Below, in pieces: positions 1-8,929 of a DNA stretch of 64,000 nucleotides (its first letter is position 1; each line of letters begins with the position of its first letter). The stretch lies in the NCBI GenBank assembly GCA_028707085.1, contig JAQTUW010000013.1, positions 1 to 64,000 of the forward strand. The letters are read 5' to 3'. This stretch comes from Methylococcales bacterium. GTDB lineage: Bacteria; Pseudomonadota; Gammaproteobacteria; Methylococcales; Methylomonadaceae. The notes under the pieces are model-generated. The model made no database searches. It was given only the letters and a program-made list of their open reading frames with translations, and was not told the origin of the DNA. A program made the position numbers and the translations under genes.

Positions 1-455
1 CCGCGGGACACCGAGACATGGCCGGCAAAGCAGCGCAAACCGGCGGCATGCAGTTTATGAATATCGCGAACCGCGCCGTTGGTCACCACGCCGACACAGC
101 CCAGCGCCTGATGTATGGCACCGTGCAATTCGCCCATATAGGCTCCCAGCCCGGGTGCGGAATCGAAATCCTGTAACACGACGATACGCGGTTCGGGCAC
201 GCTCAACACATATTCCCACCATGAAATGCTTTCGGCAAAAACCGCGCCGGTCATTGGCGGATGAACAGTGCGTACCAATGCCGGGACAGCGTAGCCGAGC
301 AGCGGCGGCAAATCCGGCGTCAAGTCGTTCAGCACGCCGCTCCGGATAAAACCTTCGTTGGCCAGTCTAACCTTGAAGGTTTCAATCGCATCGGCCAGCA
401 GACTGGCACCGATCGGTCTTAGCGCATCTAGAATTTGCGGGGAAAGTGGCTTCAT
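1..455 (-). CDS. RraA-like family protein (partial, runs off the window)
   Basis: The reading frame begins with ATG at 453-455 and stays open to the left edge, so only the first 151 residues are visible. The segment around residues 120-140 (GELHGAIHQALG, then GVVTNGAVRD) is the signature of the RraA / 4-hydroxy-4-methyl-2-oxoglutarate aldolase fold, with the conserved Arg-Asp pair. Most family members read TDG where this one reads TNG. Members are either divalent-metal pyruvate aldolases or the RNase E inhibitor RraA, and the visible part does not decide between them. The start lies 12 bases after the stop of the RND adaptor gene on the same strand, so the two are probably co-transcribed. Confidence 0.75.
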   Translation of the reverse strand, partial: MKPLSPQILDALRPIGASLLADAIETFKVRLANEGFIRSGVLNDLTPDLPPLLGYAVPALVRTVHPPMTGAVFAESISWWEYVLSVPEPRIVVLQDFDSAPGLGAYMGELHGAIHQALGCVGVVTNGAVRDIHKLHAAGLRCFAGHVSVSR

Positions 456-467
456 ACGATTGTCCGC

Positions 468-1745
468 TTAATGAGATGATTTATCGAGGATAACTAACTT
501 GGGTTCGACTTGCTGGCCAACCCTGATCCGGTCACGGCCGGCCACAATGACCAGTTCATTTTCGGAAAGTCCGCTGAGCACTTCATATCGGGTTGCCGTA
601 GCCATACCCAGGCTAACCTGACGTTCCTCGATTTTATGTTCCGGGCTGACAATCAGTACGCTGGCGTTGGTCTGGTTTCCCGAAACGGCGCCCAGAGGAA
701 CAGTCAGCACCTGCTCGCGATGCGCCAGCGTCAGGCGGACAGTCGCCACCATCCCGGGTTCCAACGCAAAATTTTGGTTATCCACCTTGATCTGGGTTTC
801 CATGGTTCGGGTCTTGTTGTCGGCTTTACCTGCAAAACGCCAAATTGTGGCCGAAAAACTTTTATCAAGCGCAGGCACCACCACTACGGCCGACTCGCCC
901 TGCTTTATCGAGACCATAGCGGATTCAGGAACCGGAAAGACCAGTCGCAGACGATCGACTTCCGCAACCTGCACCACGGGCCGCGCCTGGGTGTTGGAAG
1001 AGGTGCTGGTTTGCACCATAGTGCCGACATCGACATAACGCTTGGTCACGATACCCGAAAACGGCGCGGTGATTCGGGCGAAATTCAACATGTCCTGTAC
1101 CCGCCGCTCGCTGGCTTGCGCCTCCGCCAGTTGCTGCTGGGCAATAATCAGATTGGCTTGCTCGGCATCAACCTGCGCGGCCGAGGCTTGCGCGCGCGAG
1201 GCGGCAATATCGATTTCCTGACGGGCTATCAGGTTGGGGCTTTCTTCATTGACCGCCGCCAGACGCTGATAAGTCACTTCGGCCTGATGGGCGATAGCCT
1301 GGTATCGGCGGATCATGCTCCGTTCATGAACGATTTGCCCCCGATAACGGCTGACGGTGGCTTTTGCCCGCACTGCATCTTCCGCGATTTCCGGCACTTC
1401 CAGTGTCGCCAGCACCTGTCCCTGTTTGACGCGGTCGCCAATATCGACATTAATCTCATTGACATAACCCGCCACTTTTGCCTGGACATCCACTTCCTGA
1501 AAAGGCAAAAGCTCTGCGGCAATTTCAATTTGCCTGTCCAGGTTGGCCCTCAGCACTTTGGCCACGGCAACTGATTTTGCCTGTACGTTGCCGGAGGGTT
1601 CAGCTGCATCCGCAGCAGTACCGGCATTCGGGAAAACGGCTAGCGCCAGGACAGCGACGACCTGCATGCCCGGCCGGAAAAAAAACTTTATCCTTCCCGC
1701 CAGGGGCAAAACGATTCGATCAAGCAATTTTTTATATCCGATCAT
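468..1745 (-). CDS. RND/HlyD-type efflux periplasmic adaptor subunit
   Basis: A 425-residue membrane fusion protein. It has an N-terminal hydrophobic export segment (about residues 27-45), a biotinyl-lipoyl-like domain (AKVAGYVNEI then VDIGDRVKQGQ, about 85-115), a long alpha-helical hairpin rich in Ala/Gln (about 120-215), and beta-barrel and membrane-proximal domains. Such adaptors join an inner-membrane RND pump to an outer-membrane channel. No pump or channel gene is adjacent: an RraA-like gene follows at 12 bases and the upstream neighbour is divergent. A second ATG at codon 27 would give a more typical signal peptide and could be the true start. The substrate cannot be inferred. Confidence 0.85.
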   Translation of the reverse strand: MIGYKKLLDRIVLPLAGRIKFFFRPGMQVVAVLALAVFPNAGTAADAAEPSGNVQAKSVAVAKVLRANLDRQIEIAAELLPFQEVDVQAKVAGYVNEINVDIGDRVKQGQVLATLEVPEIAEDAVRAKATVSRYRGQIVHERSMIRRYQAIAHQAEVTYQRLAAVNEESPNLIARQEIDIAASRAQASAAQVDAEQANLIIAQQQLAEAQASERRVQDMLNFARITAPFSGIVTKRYVDVGTMVQTSTSSNTQARPVVQVAEVDRLRLVFPVPESAMVSIKQGESAVVVVPALDKSFSATIWRFAGKADNKTRTMETQIKVDNQNFALEPGMVATVRLTLAHREQVLTVPLGAVSGNQTNASVLIVSPEHKIEERQVSLGMATATRYEVLSGLSENELVIVAGRDRIRVGQQVEPKLVILDKSSH

Positions 1746-2212
1746 TAGCGATCACCTATTATAAATCTTCCAATTTGCCCGGCAGAATATCCGAATCCGA
1801 AGCGAAACACCGCTGGCCATGTTGAAATAACTTCGCCAGGTTCCCAACCTTGCGGGTTACACAGGGAAGGGCTTAAATTATCAAAATAGTTAGCACAATA
1901 TACGCCAACCCACAATCGACTGAGTTGCACATGTATTAAATACCGTCAGGCCGATCTTAACCCGTTGATAATTACATCGAATTATTAAGGGCTTTTTAAG
2001 TCCGATTTGCAATAGAATCCGGTAAACAGCTAATCGCATACAAATTAAGAGATCCTAAAGGTTTAAATGAACCGGCAGTTGTCTCTGTTCTGGTGGATTT
2101 CCCCATTCCGGCCGTTAATGCTGGAACTCCCGTCAATTTTATGGCACGATTCATAGATAATGACGACCGTTCAATTGATCAATCCAGACACGGCCAAAGC
2201 CGGGAGTTTCTG
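1746..2212. other. Intergenic region between divergent genes
   Basis: A 467-base AT-rich stretch between the minus-strand adaptor gene and the plus-strand exported protein. It must hold both promoters. TTGATA at 1964-1969 and TTGCAA near 2009 resemble -35 elements on the plus strand, but neither has a well-spaced -10 partner, so no promoter is assigned. I saw no tRNA, large hairpin or coding potential. The open frame at 2093-2212 is in phase with the next gene but lies before its signal peptide and is probably untranslated. Confidence 0.5.
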
Positions 2213-3325
2213 ATGGCGCAGTTTCAAAAAATCCTGTTGGGCAGTTTTCTGCTATTGGCGGCTGGCAGTCTGGCTGCCGAAACCCGGCTTGCCGTGCCCA
2301 TGGATTATCGCCTGCTTCGTAGCGTGCTGGTCAGCCAGCTTTACACGGCGGGGAATGAAACCTCGCATTTATGGCAGGATGGTAAAGATTGCAGTTTTCT
2401 GGATATCTCCAATCCGCAGATCAGCGGCGAAGCCGGCCAGATTAAAATCGACAATACCGTCCATGCCCGCCTGGGACTGCAATTGGCTGGCAAATGCATA
2501 CCCGCGCTGACCTGGAATGGCGTCCTGCAAACCTGGCAGCGACCCTCCCTGGCTGACTCGGGCAATGTTTTACGCTTTCCGATCACCCGAACAACTGCTC
2601 TGGACAACCAAGGGCAGCCTTTAAACAACGCGCAGTTGCAGGAATTGATCAACAAGGCCGTGCAACAGAAGCTGGCTGATCTTAAAATCGATCTCGACCA
2701 GTCGCGCGGCGACATTGTTAAAACCCTGCTGCCTTTTGTCGACGCCGCAGATACCGAAACCTTGCAGGACACCATCAATAGCCTACGCTTCAATCAGGTC
2801 GAGGCCGGCGATAAAACCCTGACCATCGGCATCGGCTTTATCGGCCAGAATCCGGAAAAACCGGCATCACAGCCTGTTCCGGCGTTTACCGCCAATGAAA
2901 TGAAGCAATGGCGCGCCGTCTGGCATAAGCTGGAACAATCGCTGGAATCCGGCCTCAGCCAGTCTTCTCCTCTGAATCAATCGAAAGAGAATCAGGCTAC
3001 CCTGCAAGCCGTGCTACAGAATGCCAGTACGGCATTCGACCAGGGACTGACGGAAAATATTGTCAATGAGGAAGATCCAGTGCGGCAATTTTTCGATGAC
3101 TCGTGGGACAGGCTTGGATCTTTACTGCGTAAAGCCTCGACCCGCTTTCCCGGCGCCGAAGGCTTGCGCTACCTGACATTGATTGCCGCTACCGATGCCA
3201 TGTACGAACTGGATACTTTCGCCCGGCCGCTCGGCCTGGAAATATCGTCCAATGGGTTACGAAAACTGGTCAGATCCTATCTACAGCATCAGACCGAACA
3301 GAAAAAAGCTTCCGGCGGCAGATAA
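2213..3325 (+). CDS. Exported protein of unknown function
   Basis: A 370-residue protein I do not recognise. The ATG at 2213 is chosen because it is preceded by GGGAG at about 7 bases and is followed by a clean signal peptide (about residues 1-23, ending LAAGSLAAE) without a lipobox. The mature part has a domain with one Cys pair (about residues 60 and 95), a Gln/Leu-rich helical middle (NKAVQQKLADLKIDL), and a C-terminal helical region. It is therefore probably periplasmic. It stands alone, divergent from the adaptor gene and convergent with the sulfurtransferase gene. No function is proposed. Confidence 0.75.
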   Translation: MAQFQKILLGSFLLLAAGSLAAETRLAVPMDYRLLRSVLVSQLYTAGNETSHLWQDGKDCSFLDISNPQISGEAGQIKIDNTVHARLGLQLAGKCIPALTWNGVLQTWQRPSLADSGNVLRFPITRTTALDNQGQPLNNAQLQELINKAVQQKLADLKIDLDQSRGDIVKTLLPFVDAADTETLQDTINSLRFNQVEAGDKTLTIGIGFIGQNPEKPASQPVPAFTANEMKQWRAVWHKLEQSLESGLSQSSPLNQSKENQATLQAVLQNASTAFDQGLTENIVNEEDPVRQFFDDSWDRLGSLLRKASTRFPGAEGLRYLTLIAATDAMYELDTFARPLGLEISSNGLRKLVRSYLQHQTEQKKASGGR

Positions 3326-3393
3326 TCAGCTTGCTCAGGCGCGAGAGGGGCGAATCATCGCTCAACTTGATAAAACGGGTACGCCGCCGGTCG

Positions 3394-4239
3394 TCAGCCT
3401 ATTGCTATAGCCCGATTCGGATTGACTATCCACTCGCTCCACGAACCGGCATATAGCCTGGAACCCTGAAGCCCGGCAAACTCCATGGCCAGCAAATTGT
3501 GACAGGCTGTCACCCCGGAACCGCACATATGCACCACCTGTTGCGCCGGTACGCCGACCGTCAGTTGCTTAAACTGCCGCTCCAGCAATTTTGCACTCAA
3601 AAACAGACCGTTCTTGTCCAGATTTAATTGAAAAGGCCGGTTCAAAGCCTTGGGAACATGTCCGGCAACCGGATCGATAGGTTCCTGCCTGCCCAAAAAC
3701 CGCTCCGCGGTTCTGGCGTCTATCAAGGTAACGCCGCCAGTCGCCAGCCCGTCTTCCACCTCGCGGGCTCCAAGCCATTGCCGGCTGTCCGGATAGATTC
3801 TGAACCGGGAGGCATAGTATTTCGGCAAACGGGTGGTCAGCGGCAGACCCTGCCGGCGCCAGTGTCCGATACCGCCATCCAGCACGGCAACCTGCTGATG
3901 CCCCATGCAACGCAGCAACCACCACATCCGCCCTGCAAACGCACCACCCGCATCATCATAAACCACCACCTGGCTGCGATTGCTCACCCCCCACGATCCC
4001 ATCCGCTCCGCCAGAACCGAAAAATCCGGCAACGGGTGGCGACCTGTATAGGGTTTAACCGGCGTGGACAACTCATGATTCAAATGCACATAACGTGCGC
4101 CAGGAATATGGCCCTGGCGATAAGCCTTGCCGCCTGCATTGTTGTCGGCCAGCGAAAACCGGCAATCAAAAACAATCCATTCCCTGTCGTCAAGATGTTC
4201 GGCCAGCGCCGCGACTGAAACCAGAGTGGTATGCGCCAT
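3394..4239 (-). CDS. Thiosulfate / 3-mercaptopyruvate sulfurtransferase
   Basis: A 281-residue tandem rhodanese protein. The inactive N-terminal rhodanese domain carries FDCRFSL and the GHIPGARYVHL motif. The C-terminal domain holds the catalytic loop CGSGVTA with Cys239. A CG(S/T)GVTA loop is typical of 3-mercaptopyruvate sulfurtransferases, whereas thiosulfate-specific rhodaneses usually read CRKGVTA, so mercaptopyruvate is the likelier donor. The start at 4239 has GGAG about 6 bases upstream and lies one base after the stop of the quinone oxidoreductase gene, which implies translational coupling. The role would be transfer of sulfane sulfur to cyanide or thiols in the cytoplasm. Confidence 0.9.
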   Translation of the reverse strand: MAHTTLVSVAALAEHLDDREWIVFDCRFSLADNNAGGKAYRQGHIPGARYVHLNHELSTPVKPYTGRHPLPDFSVLAERMGSWGVSNRSQVVVYDDAGGAFAGRMWWLLRCMGHQQVAVLDGGIGHWRRQGLPLTTRLPKYYASRFRIYPDSRQWLGAREVEDGLATGGVTLIDARTAERFLGRQEPIDPVAGHVPKALNRPFQLNLDKNGLFLSAKLLERQFKQLTVGVPAQQVVHMCGSGVTACHNLLAMEFAGLQGSRLYAGSWSEWIVNPNRAIAIG

Positions 4240-4240
4240 G

Positions 4241-5218
4241 CTAAATCTCCAGAATAATTTTGCCAAAATGTTGATTATTTATCATCCGGGCATGCGCCTG
4301 CTCTGCCGCCGCCAGCGGAAACACGGAATCAATCACAGGGCTGATGGCGCCCTTTTCCAGCAAGGGCCAGACTTTAGCCAGCAATTGTCCGGCAATGTCG
4401 GCCTTAAAGCCAACATCTCTGCCGCGTAGAGTGGAGCCGGTCAGCGTCAAGCGTTTTTGCATCATGGCCCATAAATTAATTTCCGCTTTCGCGCCGTGCT
4501 GTATGGCGATCTGCGCCAAACGCCCATCAATCGCCAGCGCCCTCATATTACGCGGAAAATAATCGCCGCCTATCATATCCAGAACAACCTCCACACCTTT
4601 CCCGTCTGTCAAACCGGCAACCGCATCCACAAAATCCTGCCGGGAATAATCGATGGCTGCATCCGCCCCCAGCTCCAGACAGCGCCGGCATTTTTCCTCG
4701 CTGCCCGCCGTCACGAAGACCTGTGCAGAAAACGCCTTCGCCAACTGAATGGCTGTCACCCCTATGCCGCTGCCGCCGCCATGCACCAGCAATCGCTCGC
4801 CGGCCCGCAGGCCGACGCGATCAAATACATTACTCCAGACCGTAAAAAAGCACTCCGGCAGAGCGGCGGCCTGTACAAAACTGAAATTGTCAGGCATCGG
4901 CAAGCAGCAAGCTGCGTCCGCCGAACAAAATTCAGCATAACCGCCGCCGCTCACCAGTGCGCAAACTTTTTCGCCGACCTTGATCGCAGTTACTCCCGGT
5001 CCGGTTTCCACCACTGTGCCGGCAATTTCCAGACCCAGAATGTCGGACGCTCCCGGTGGCGGCGGATACAGGCCCTGACGCTGCAGCAGGTCAGGACGGT
5101 TGACCCCGGCGGCGGCAACCTTGATCAATACCTGGCCGGCGACAGCCGAGGGCCTGGAGCAATCCGCCAATTGCAAGGAATTGCCGGCGGAATCGGTTTC
5201 TACTCTAATGGCAAGCAT
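4241..5218 (-). CDS. NAD(P)H quinone oxidoreductase, zinc-less MDR family
   Basis: A 325-residue medium-chain dehydrogenase/reductase of the quinone oxidoreductase (PIG3/QorA-like) group. The N-terminal GroES-like domain contains AAGVNRPDLLQRQG and YPPPPGASDILGLEIAG, and the Rossmann domain carries GGGSGIGVTAIQLAK. The catalytic zinc ligands of alcohol dehydrogenases are absent. The ATG at 5218 is preferred because the family starts here (MLAIRVE); an upstream TTG would add 16 unconserved residues. The gene is the first of a two-gene unit with the sulfurtransferase. The physiological quinone or enone substrate is not evident. Confidence 0.9.
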   Translation of the reverse strand: MLAIRVETDSAGNSLQLADCSRPSAVAGQVLIKVAAAGVNRPDLLQRQGLYPPPPGASDILGLEIAGTVVETGPGVTAIKVGEKVCALVSGGGYAEFCSADAACCLPMPDNFSFVQAAALPECFFTVWSNVFDRVGLRAGERLLVHGGGSGIGVTAIQLAKAFSAQVFVTAGSEEKCRRCLELGADAAIDYSRQDFVDAVAGLTDGKGVEVVLDMIGGDYFPRNMRALAIDGRLAQIAIQHGAKAEINLWAMMQKRLTLTGSTLRGRDVGFKADIAGQLLAKVWPLLEKGAISPVIDSVFPLAAAEQAHARMINNQHFGKIILEI

Positions 5219-5398
5219 GGCGTAAACTATATGTGATGATTCAAATGGCAAGGCTTTGGCTGGCAACGCAAATAGCTGTCAGGCAATCTTGCGCCAAAAG
5301 TATACCAATAGATGAACACTCTAAATGAAGCATACGCTTTTTGCCTTAAAAAACACCTGCGCCGACCAGCCTTGCCGGATTGCATGGGCAAATCAGTT

Positions 5399-8300
5399 CT
5401 ACCCGAAAAACACCTGCCCCAAACAGCGTAGCGCCTTTTCCGAAGGCAAATCCGCAAATACGCCGCTGCCCGGCGCATCTGCCCGCATGCCGCGCAAAAA
5501 CAGATATTTGACCCCTCCAAAGTGTCTGGCGTGTTCGTATCCCGGCAACCGCTGTAGCAGCAGCCTGTCCAGCACCAGACTGTATAGCCAGTATTGCAGG
5601 CCGTAATTATGCTCGCGCATGGCCTGTAGCAAGGTTTCCGGCTGATAATCGGGCAAACTGTTGGTCTTGTAATCCATCACATAATATTTGCCCTGATATT
5701 CGCAGATCAAATCAATAAAACCGGTCAGATACCCGCTCATCTGTTTGGCGGACAATGGCTGAAAAGTAGGGCTTTCGGCCAATACCCGATTGATAAGCGC
5801 CGTATCCATGGCCTGCATGGACAAATAGAACGGCATTTCTTTCAGACAACGACTGTCCACCAGATTTTTCAGGCAAAAATCCCCGCCCGTCTCCAGCGAC
5901 GCGGAGACCACTGTCTGCAACAGCCGATCCAGCACGGCCGGGGTGTCGATTTTAAGACCATAGCGGCGAATGGCCTGATCGCGAAACCGGCTGATATCCT
6001 CGCCGGTCGCCAGCACATGAAAACTGCAGGTTTCCAGCAGACTGTGCAGGACATTGCCGGTCTGCGGGCCTTTGGGCAATTCCGCCGCGAAAATAGCGGC
6101 GCGCTCTGTCAGTCCTTCGTCGGCATCGGTTAGCGACTGCCGGGCATCCTCCGGCTCCGCCGCCTTGTCCTCCGGCAATTCCGGCGCATCAGTCAAACTG
6201 AACGCCGACAGAGCGGTATAACTGCTCATTTGCCAATGACTCGACAACGCCCGCCGACGCCGCCGGCAGGCCAGCGTCTGCCGGCAGGCTTCCGGCCGGT
6301 AATAGCCGCTGACCCCGGTTTCGGCGGGAAGCACGCGATATTGAAAAGCCTCGGGCCGGGCATGAACCAGCGCCATGAACTTTTGCTGCTGGGCGGCAAA
6401 ATCGGCATCGCCCAATTCCAGCAGATAGGCCATGGCCGAATCGTTAGCATTATCTTTGCTTCGCACATCCGCCCAAGCAATATAGCAACGGTATTTGGCG
6501 CGAGTGACAGCCACATAGAACAACCGCAAGTCTTCGGCCAATTCTTCATAAAGCGCCTGACTACGCCGCTGCGCAAAACGCTCCGAACCCAGATCGGTTA
6601 TCATTTCGCCATTTTCATGACACTGCACCAGGTTTTTCTCGGTTTTCAGCCTGTCGCTACGCTGCCAGAGATTGGGGCAGAACACCAACGGGTATTCCAG
6701 CCCCTTGGCACTATGCAGCGTGACGATTTTGACGGTATCCTCATCACTTTCCAGACGCAACATCCGGTCTTCCTGACTGTCCAGTTCCGCGTTTTGCATG
6801 GCGTGCAGCAGCCAGTCCAGGGTTTTGTTGATCGTCAGATGTTCTTCGCTGCCGGCCTGCTGCAGGCATTCGATAATCTGATGCAGATCGGTCAGCAGGC
6901 GTTCGGCCTGTGGCTGGCCGGCTAGTTGCAATTCGATCTGCTCCTGTTGCAGCAGGGCTTGCATCATGACCAGGAAGCCCTCCCGCCGCCAAAGTTGGTT
7001 ATATTGCTGGAAGCGACTTAACCACTGATCCAGACCGATTTCATCATTAAACAGGCTGTATAGTTGTCGACCATCCAGATTGAACCAGTCTACCGTCAGG
7101 GCCTGTTTCAATGACAGGATATGGCCGGGTTGCGCTACGGCCTGCAATACCGTATACAGCGCCTGCGCCTGGCGAGTGGCGAATACCGACTGTCTGCTGT
7201 TCAGCACCGCCGGAATACCAGCCGCATTTAATGCTTCCCTGTATTCCACGGCCTGGGTGTTGCTGCGCACCAGAACAGCCATATCCCTGGGCTGCAGCTT
7301 TCGGTTCAATCCACTTTCCATGACGCCCTCATCCGCCAGCAGGCGCAGAATTTCCTCCACAACGGCATCCCGCACCGCAATAGCGGCCTTGCCGGCAGTC
7401 CAGTGTTCCAGCTTGCCCCGGTTTCTATCCAGTTGCCATATGCTCAAGGGCGGAATACTGCCGATACTGCCGTTTTCGGCGCTACGAGCCGCTTCGACCG
7501 GATGGAAAGGCAGTTCCGGCAATAAAAATGGCGCATTGCGCTGAAACAATTGATTGACGCCGGCGACCAGTCCTGGATGAGAACGCCAGTTACGCAGCAG
7601 GGTGTAACGGTGGCGGGCCAGGCGCTGAGCCGCAAAATAAGAATAAATATCCGCGCCTCGAAATTTGTAAATCGCCTGTTTAGGATCGCCGATCAGATAC
7701 AGAAAGTGCTGCGGCGTGGCAAAAATCTGTGCAAATATCCGCCATTGCAGCTTGTCGGTATCCTGAAATTCGTCTATCAGCGCCGCGGCAAAACGCTGCT
7801 GCAAACCGGAAATCAGCATCGGCCCTATATCGGCGCTCAAAGCCTGATATAAGCGGCTGATCAGATCGTCGAACGACAGCACATTGTGCTGCTGTAGAGT
7901 CTTGTCCAGTTCATTGCGCAAATCTTCCAGCAATGCCCGCCGGAATCTCACTTGCAGTTCCTGCATGGCCTCGGCCAGTTGATCGAACAGGCTGCAGTCG
8001 ATACCGATTTCGGCCAGATATTGCCGTTTTTGCTGATCGGTGGGCAGCGGCTGTTTTTTGCTGGCTAAAAATTTGCGGCCATTCAGTCCAGCCTGCAATC
8101 CCGGACTGGTCAGCCAGAAGAAATCAGCCATCTCGGTATCGGGCTCATGCAACCATTGCAATAAAGCGGTACTTTTTTCGTGGATACCGCCGACGAACGA
8201 ATCATTAAACAACCCGTCCTTAAACGCCGCCGCCAGTGTTTCAATCATCCCCGGCAATACTTCGCTCGCCCGGGCTATCAGGGATTCCATGCTCTCCAGC

Positions 8301-8929
8301 GTCTCGCCAGGATCAGCGGCGTCAGGATAGACGCTATGCTGCAAATTTACCCGGCCAACGCTGGACAGCAGTTCGTCCGGGGTACGGAACACCGCCGTCA
8401 ACAGCCCCGCCTGCCATGCCGGACGCAGATATAACTGCCTGCGCCAGAAATCATCCGCGCACTGCCGACGGATGACGGCGATGTCGCCGCTAAGTTCGCA
8501 GTCGAACATTTGCCCGCTTTCTAGGGCATGCTCGGCCAAGGCCCGCTGACAAAAACCGTGAATGGTAAAAATCGCCGCCTGATCAATATTCAGCAAAGCC
8601 TGATCCAGTCGCTGACGGACTTGTGCAACATCCAGCGTCAGACTATCCATCCAGCGCTGCAAGCCGTCATCGGCTTTTACCGCATTGTCCGCCTTGAGCG
8701 CCTGCCTGGCCTCCAGCAGACGCTTGCGGATGCGGTCTTTTAATTCTTCCGTCGCCGCCCGGGTAAACGTGACGACCAATATATTTTGTATGGCCAGCCC
8801 TTGCTCGACCACAAAACGCAGCACCAGCATGGCAATGGCGTAAGTCTTGCCTGTGCCGGCAGCGGCCTCGATGAGATTGACGTCGGTACGAAGCTGGCTG
8901 GCGGCGGCGTCAAACGGATTAACAGCCAT
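5399..8929 (-). CDS. recB: Exodeoxyribonuclease V beta subunit RecB
   Basis: A 1176-residue helicase-nuclease, the full length expected for RecB. Superfamily 1 helicase motifs appear in order: Walker A EAAAGTGKT near residue 22, TIHGFCQ, DEFQDTD, GDPKQAIYKFRGAD, VTLHSAKGLEYPL and FYVAVTRAK. A C-terminal PD-(D/E)XK nuclease domain carries YYVMDYKTN. The enzyme acts on double-strand breaks with RecC and RecD. ATG at 8929 is chosen because it has GGAG 8 bases upstream and begins the conserved domain. It overlaps the end of recC by 11 bases. No recD follows; the next gene is a quinone oxidoreductase 180 bases away. Confidence 0.96.
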   Translation of the reverse strand: MAVNPFDAAASQLRTDVNLIEAAAGTGKTYAIAMLVLRFVVEQGLAIQNILVVTFTRAATEELKDRIRKRLLEARQALKADNAVKADDGLQRWMDSLTLDVAQVRQRLDQALLNIDQAAIFTIHGFCQRALAEHALESGQMFDCELSGDIAVIRRQCADDFWRRQLYLRPAWQAGLLTAVFRTPDELLSSVGRVNLQHSVYPDAADPGETLESMESLIARASEVLPGMIETLAAAFKDGLFNDSFVGGIHEKSTALLQWLHEPDTEMADFFWLTSPGLQAGLNGRKFLASKKQPLPTDQQKRQYLAEIGIDCSLFDQLAEAMQELQVRFRRALLEDLRNELDKTLQQHNVLSFDDLISRLYQALSADIGPMLISGLQQRFAAALIDEFQDTDKLQWRIFAQIFATPQHFLYLIGDPKQAIYKFRGADIYSYFAAQRLARHRYTLLRNWRSHPGLVAGVNQLFQRNAPFLLPELPFHPVEAARSAENGSIGSIPPLSIWQLDRNRGKLEHWTAGKAAIAVRDAVVEEILRLLADEGVMESGLNRKLQPRDMAVLVRSNTQAVEYREALNAAGIPAVLNSRQSVFATRQAQALYTVLQAVAQPGHILSLKQALTVDWFNLDGRQLYSLFNDEIGLDQWLSRFQQYNQLWRREGFLVMMQALLQQEQIELQLAGQPQAERLLTDLHQIIECLQQAGSEEHLTINKTLDWLLHAMQNAELDSQEDRMLRLESDEDTVKIVTLHSAKGLEYPLVFCPNLWQRSDRLKTEKNLVQCHENGEMITDLGSERFAQRRSQALYEELAEDLRLFYVAVTRAKYRCYIAWADVRSKDNANDSAMAYLLELGDADFAAQQQKFMALVHARPEAFQYRVLPAETGVSGYYRPEACRQTLACRRRRRALSSHWQMSSYTALSAFSLTDAPELPEDKAAEPEDARQSLTDADEGLTERAAIFAAELPKGPQTGNVLHSLLETCSFHVLATGEDISRFRDQAIRRYGLKIDTPAVLDRLLQTVVSASLETGGDFCLKNLVDSRCLKEMPFYLSMQAMDTALINRVLAESPTFQPLSAKQMSGYLTGFIDLICEYQGKYYVMDYKTNSLPDYQPETLLQAMREHNYGLQYWLYSLVLDRLLLQRLPGYEHARHFGGVKYLFLRGMRADAPGSGVFADLPSEKALRCLGQVFFG

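Noticed and set aside
510..1574. Long reading frame opposite the adaptor gene
   Set aside because: It is an antisense shadow of the adaptor, whose family motifs are clear.
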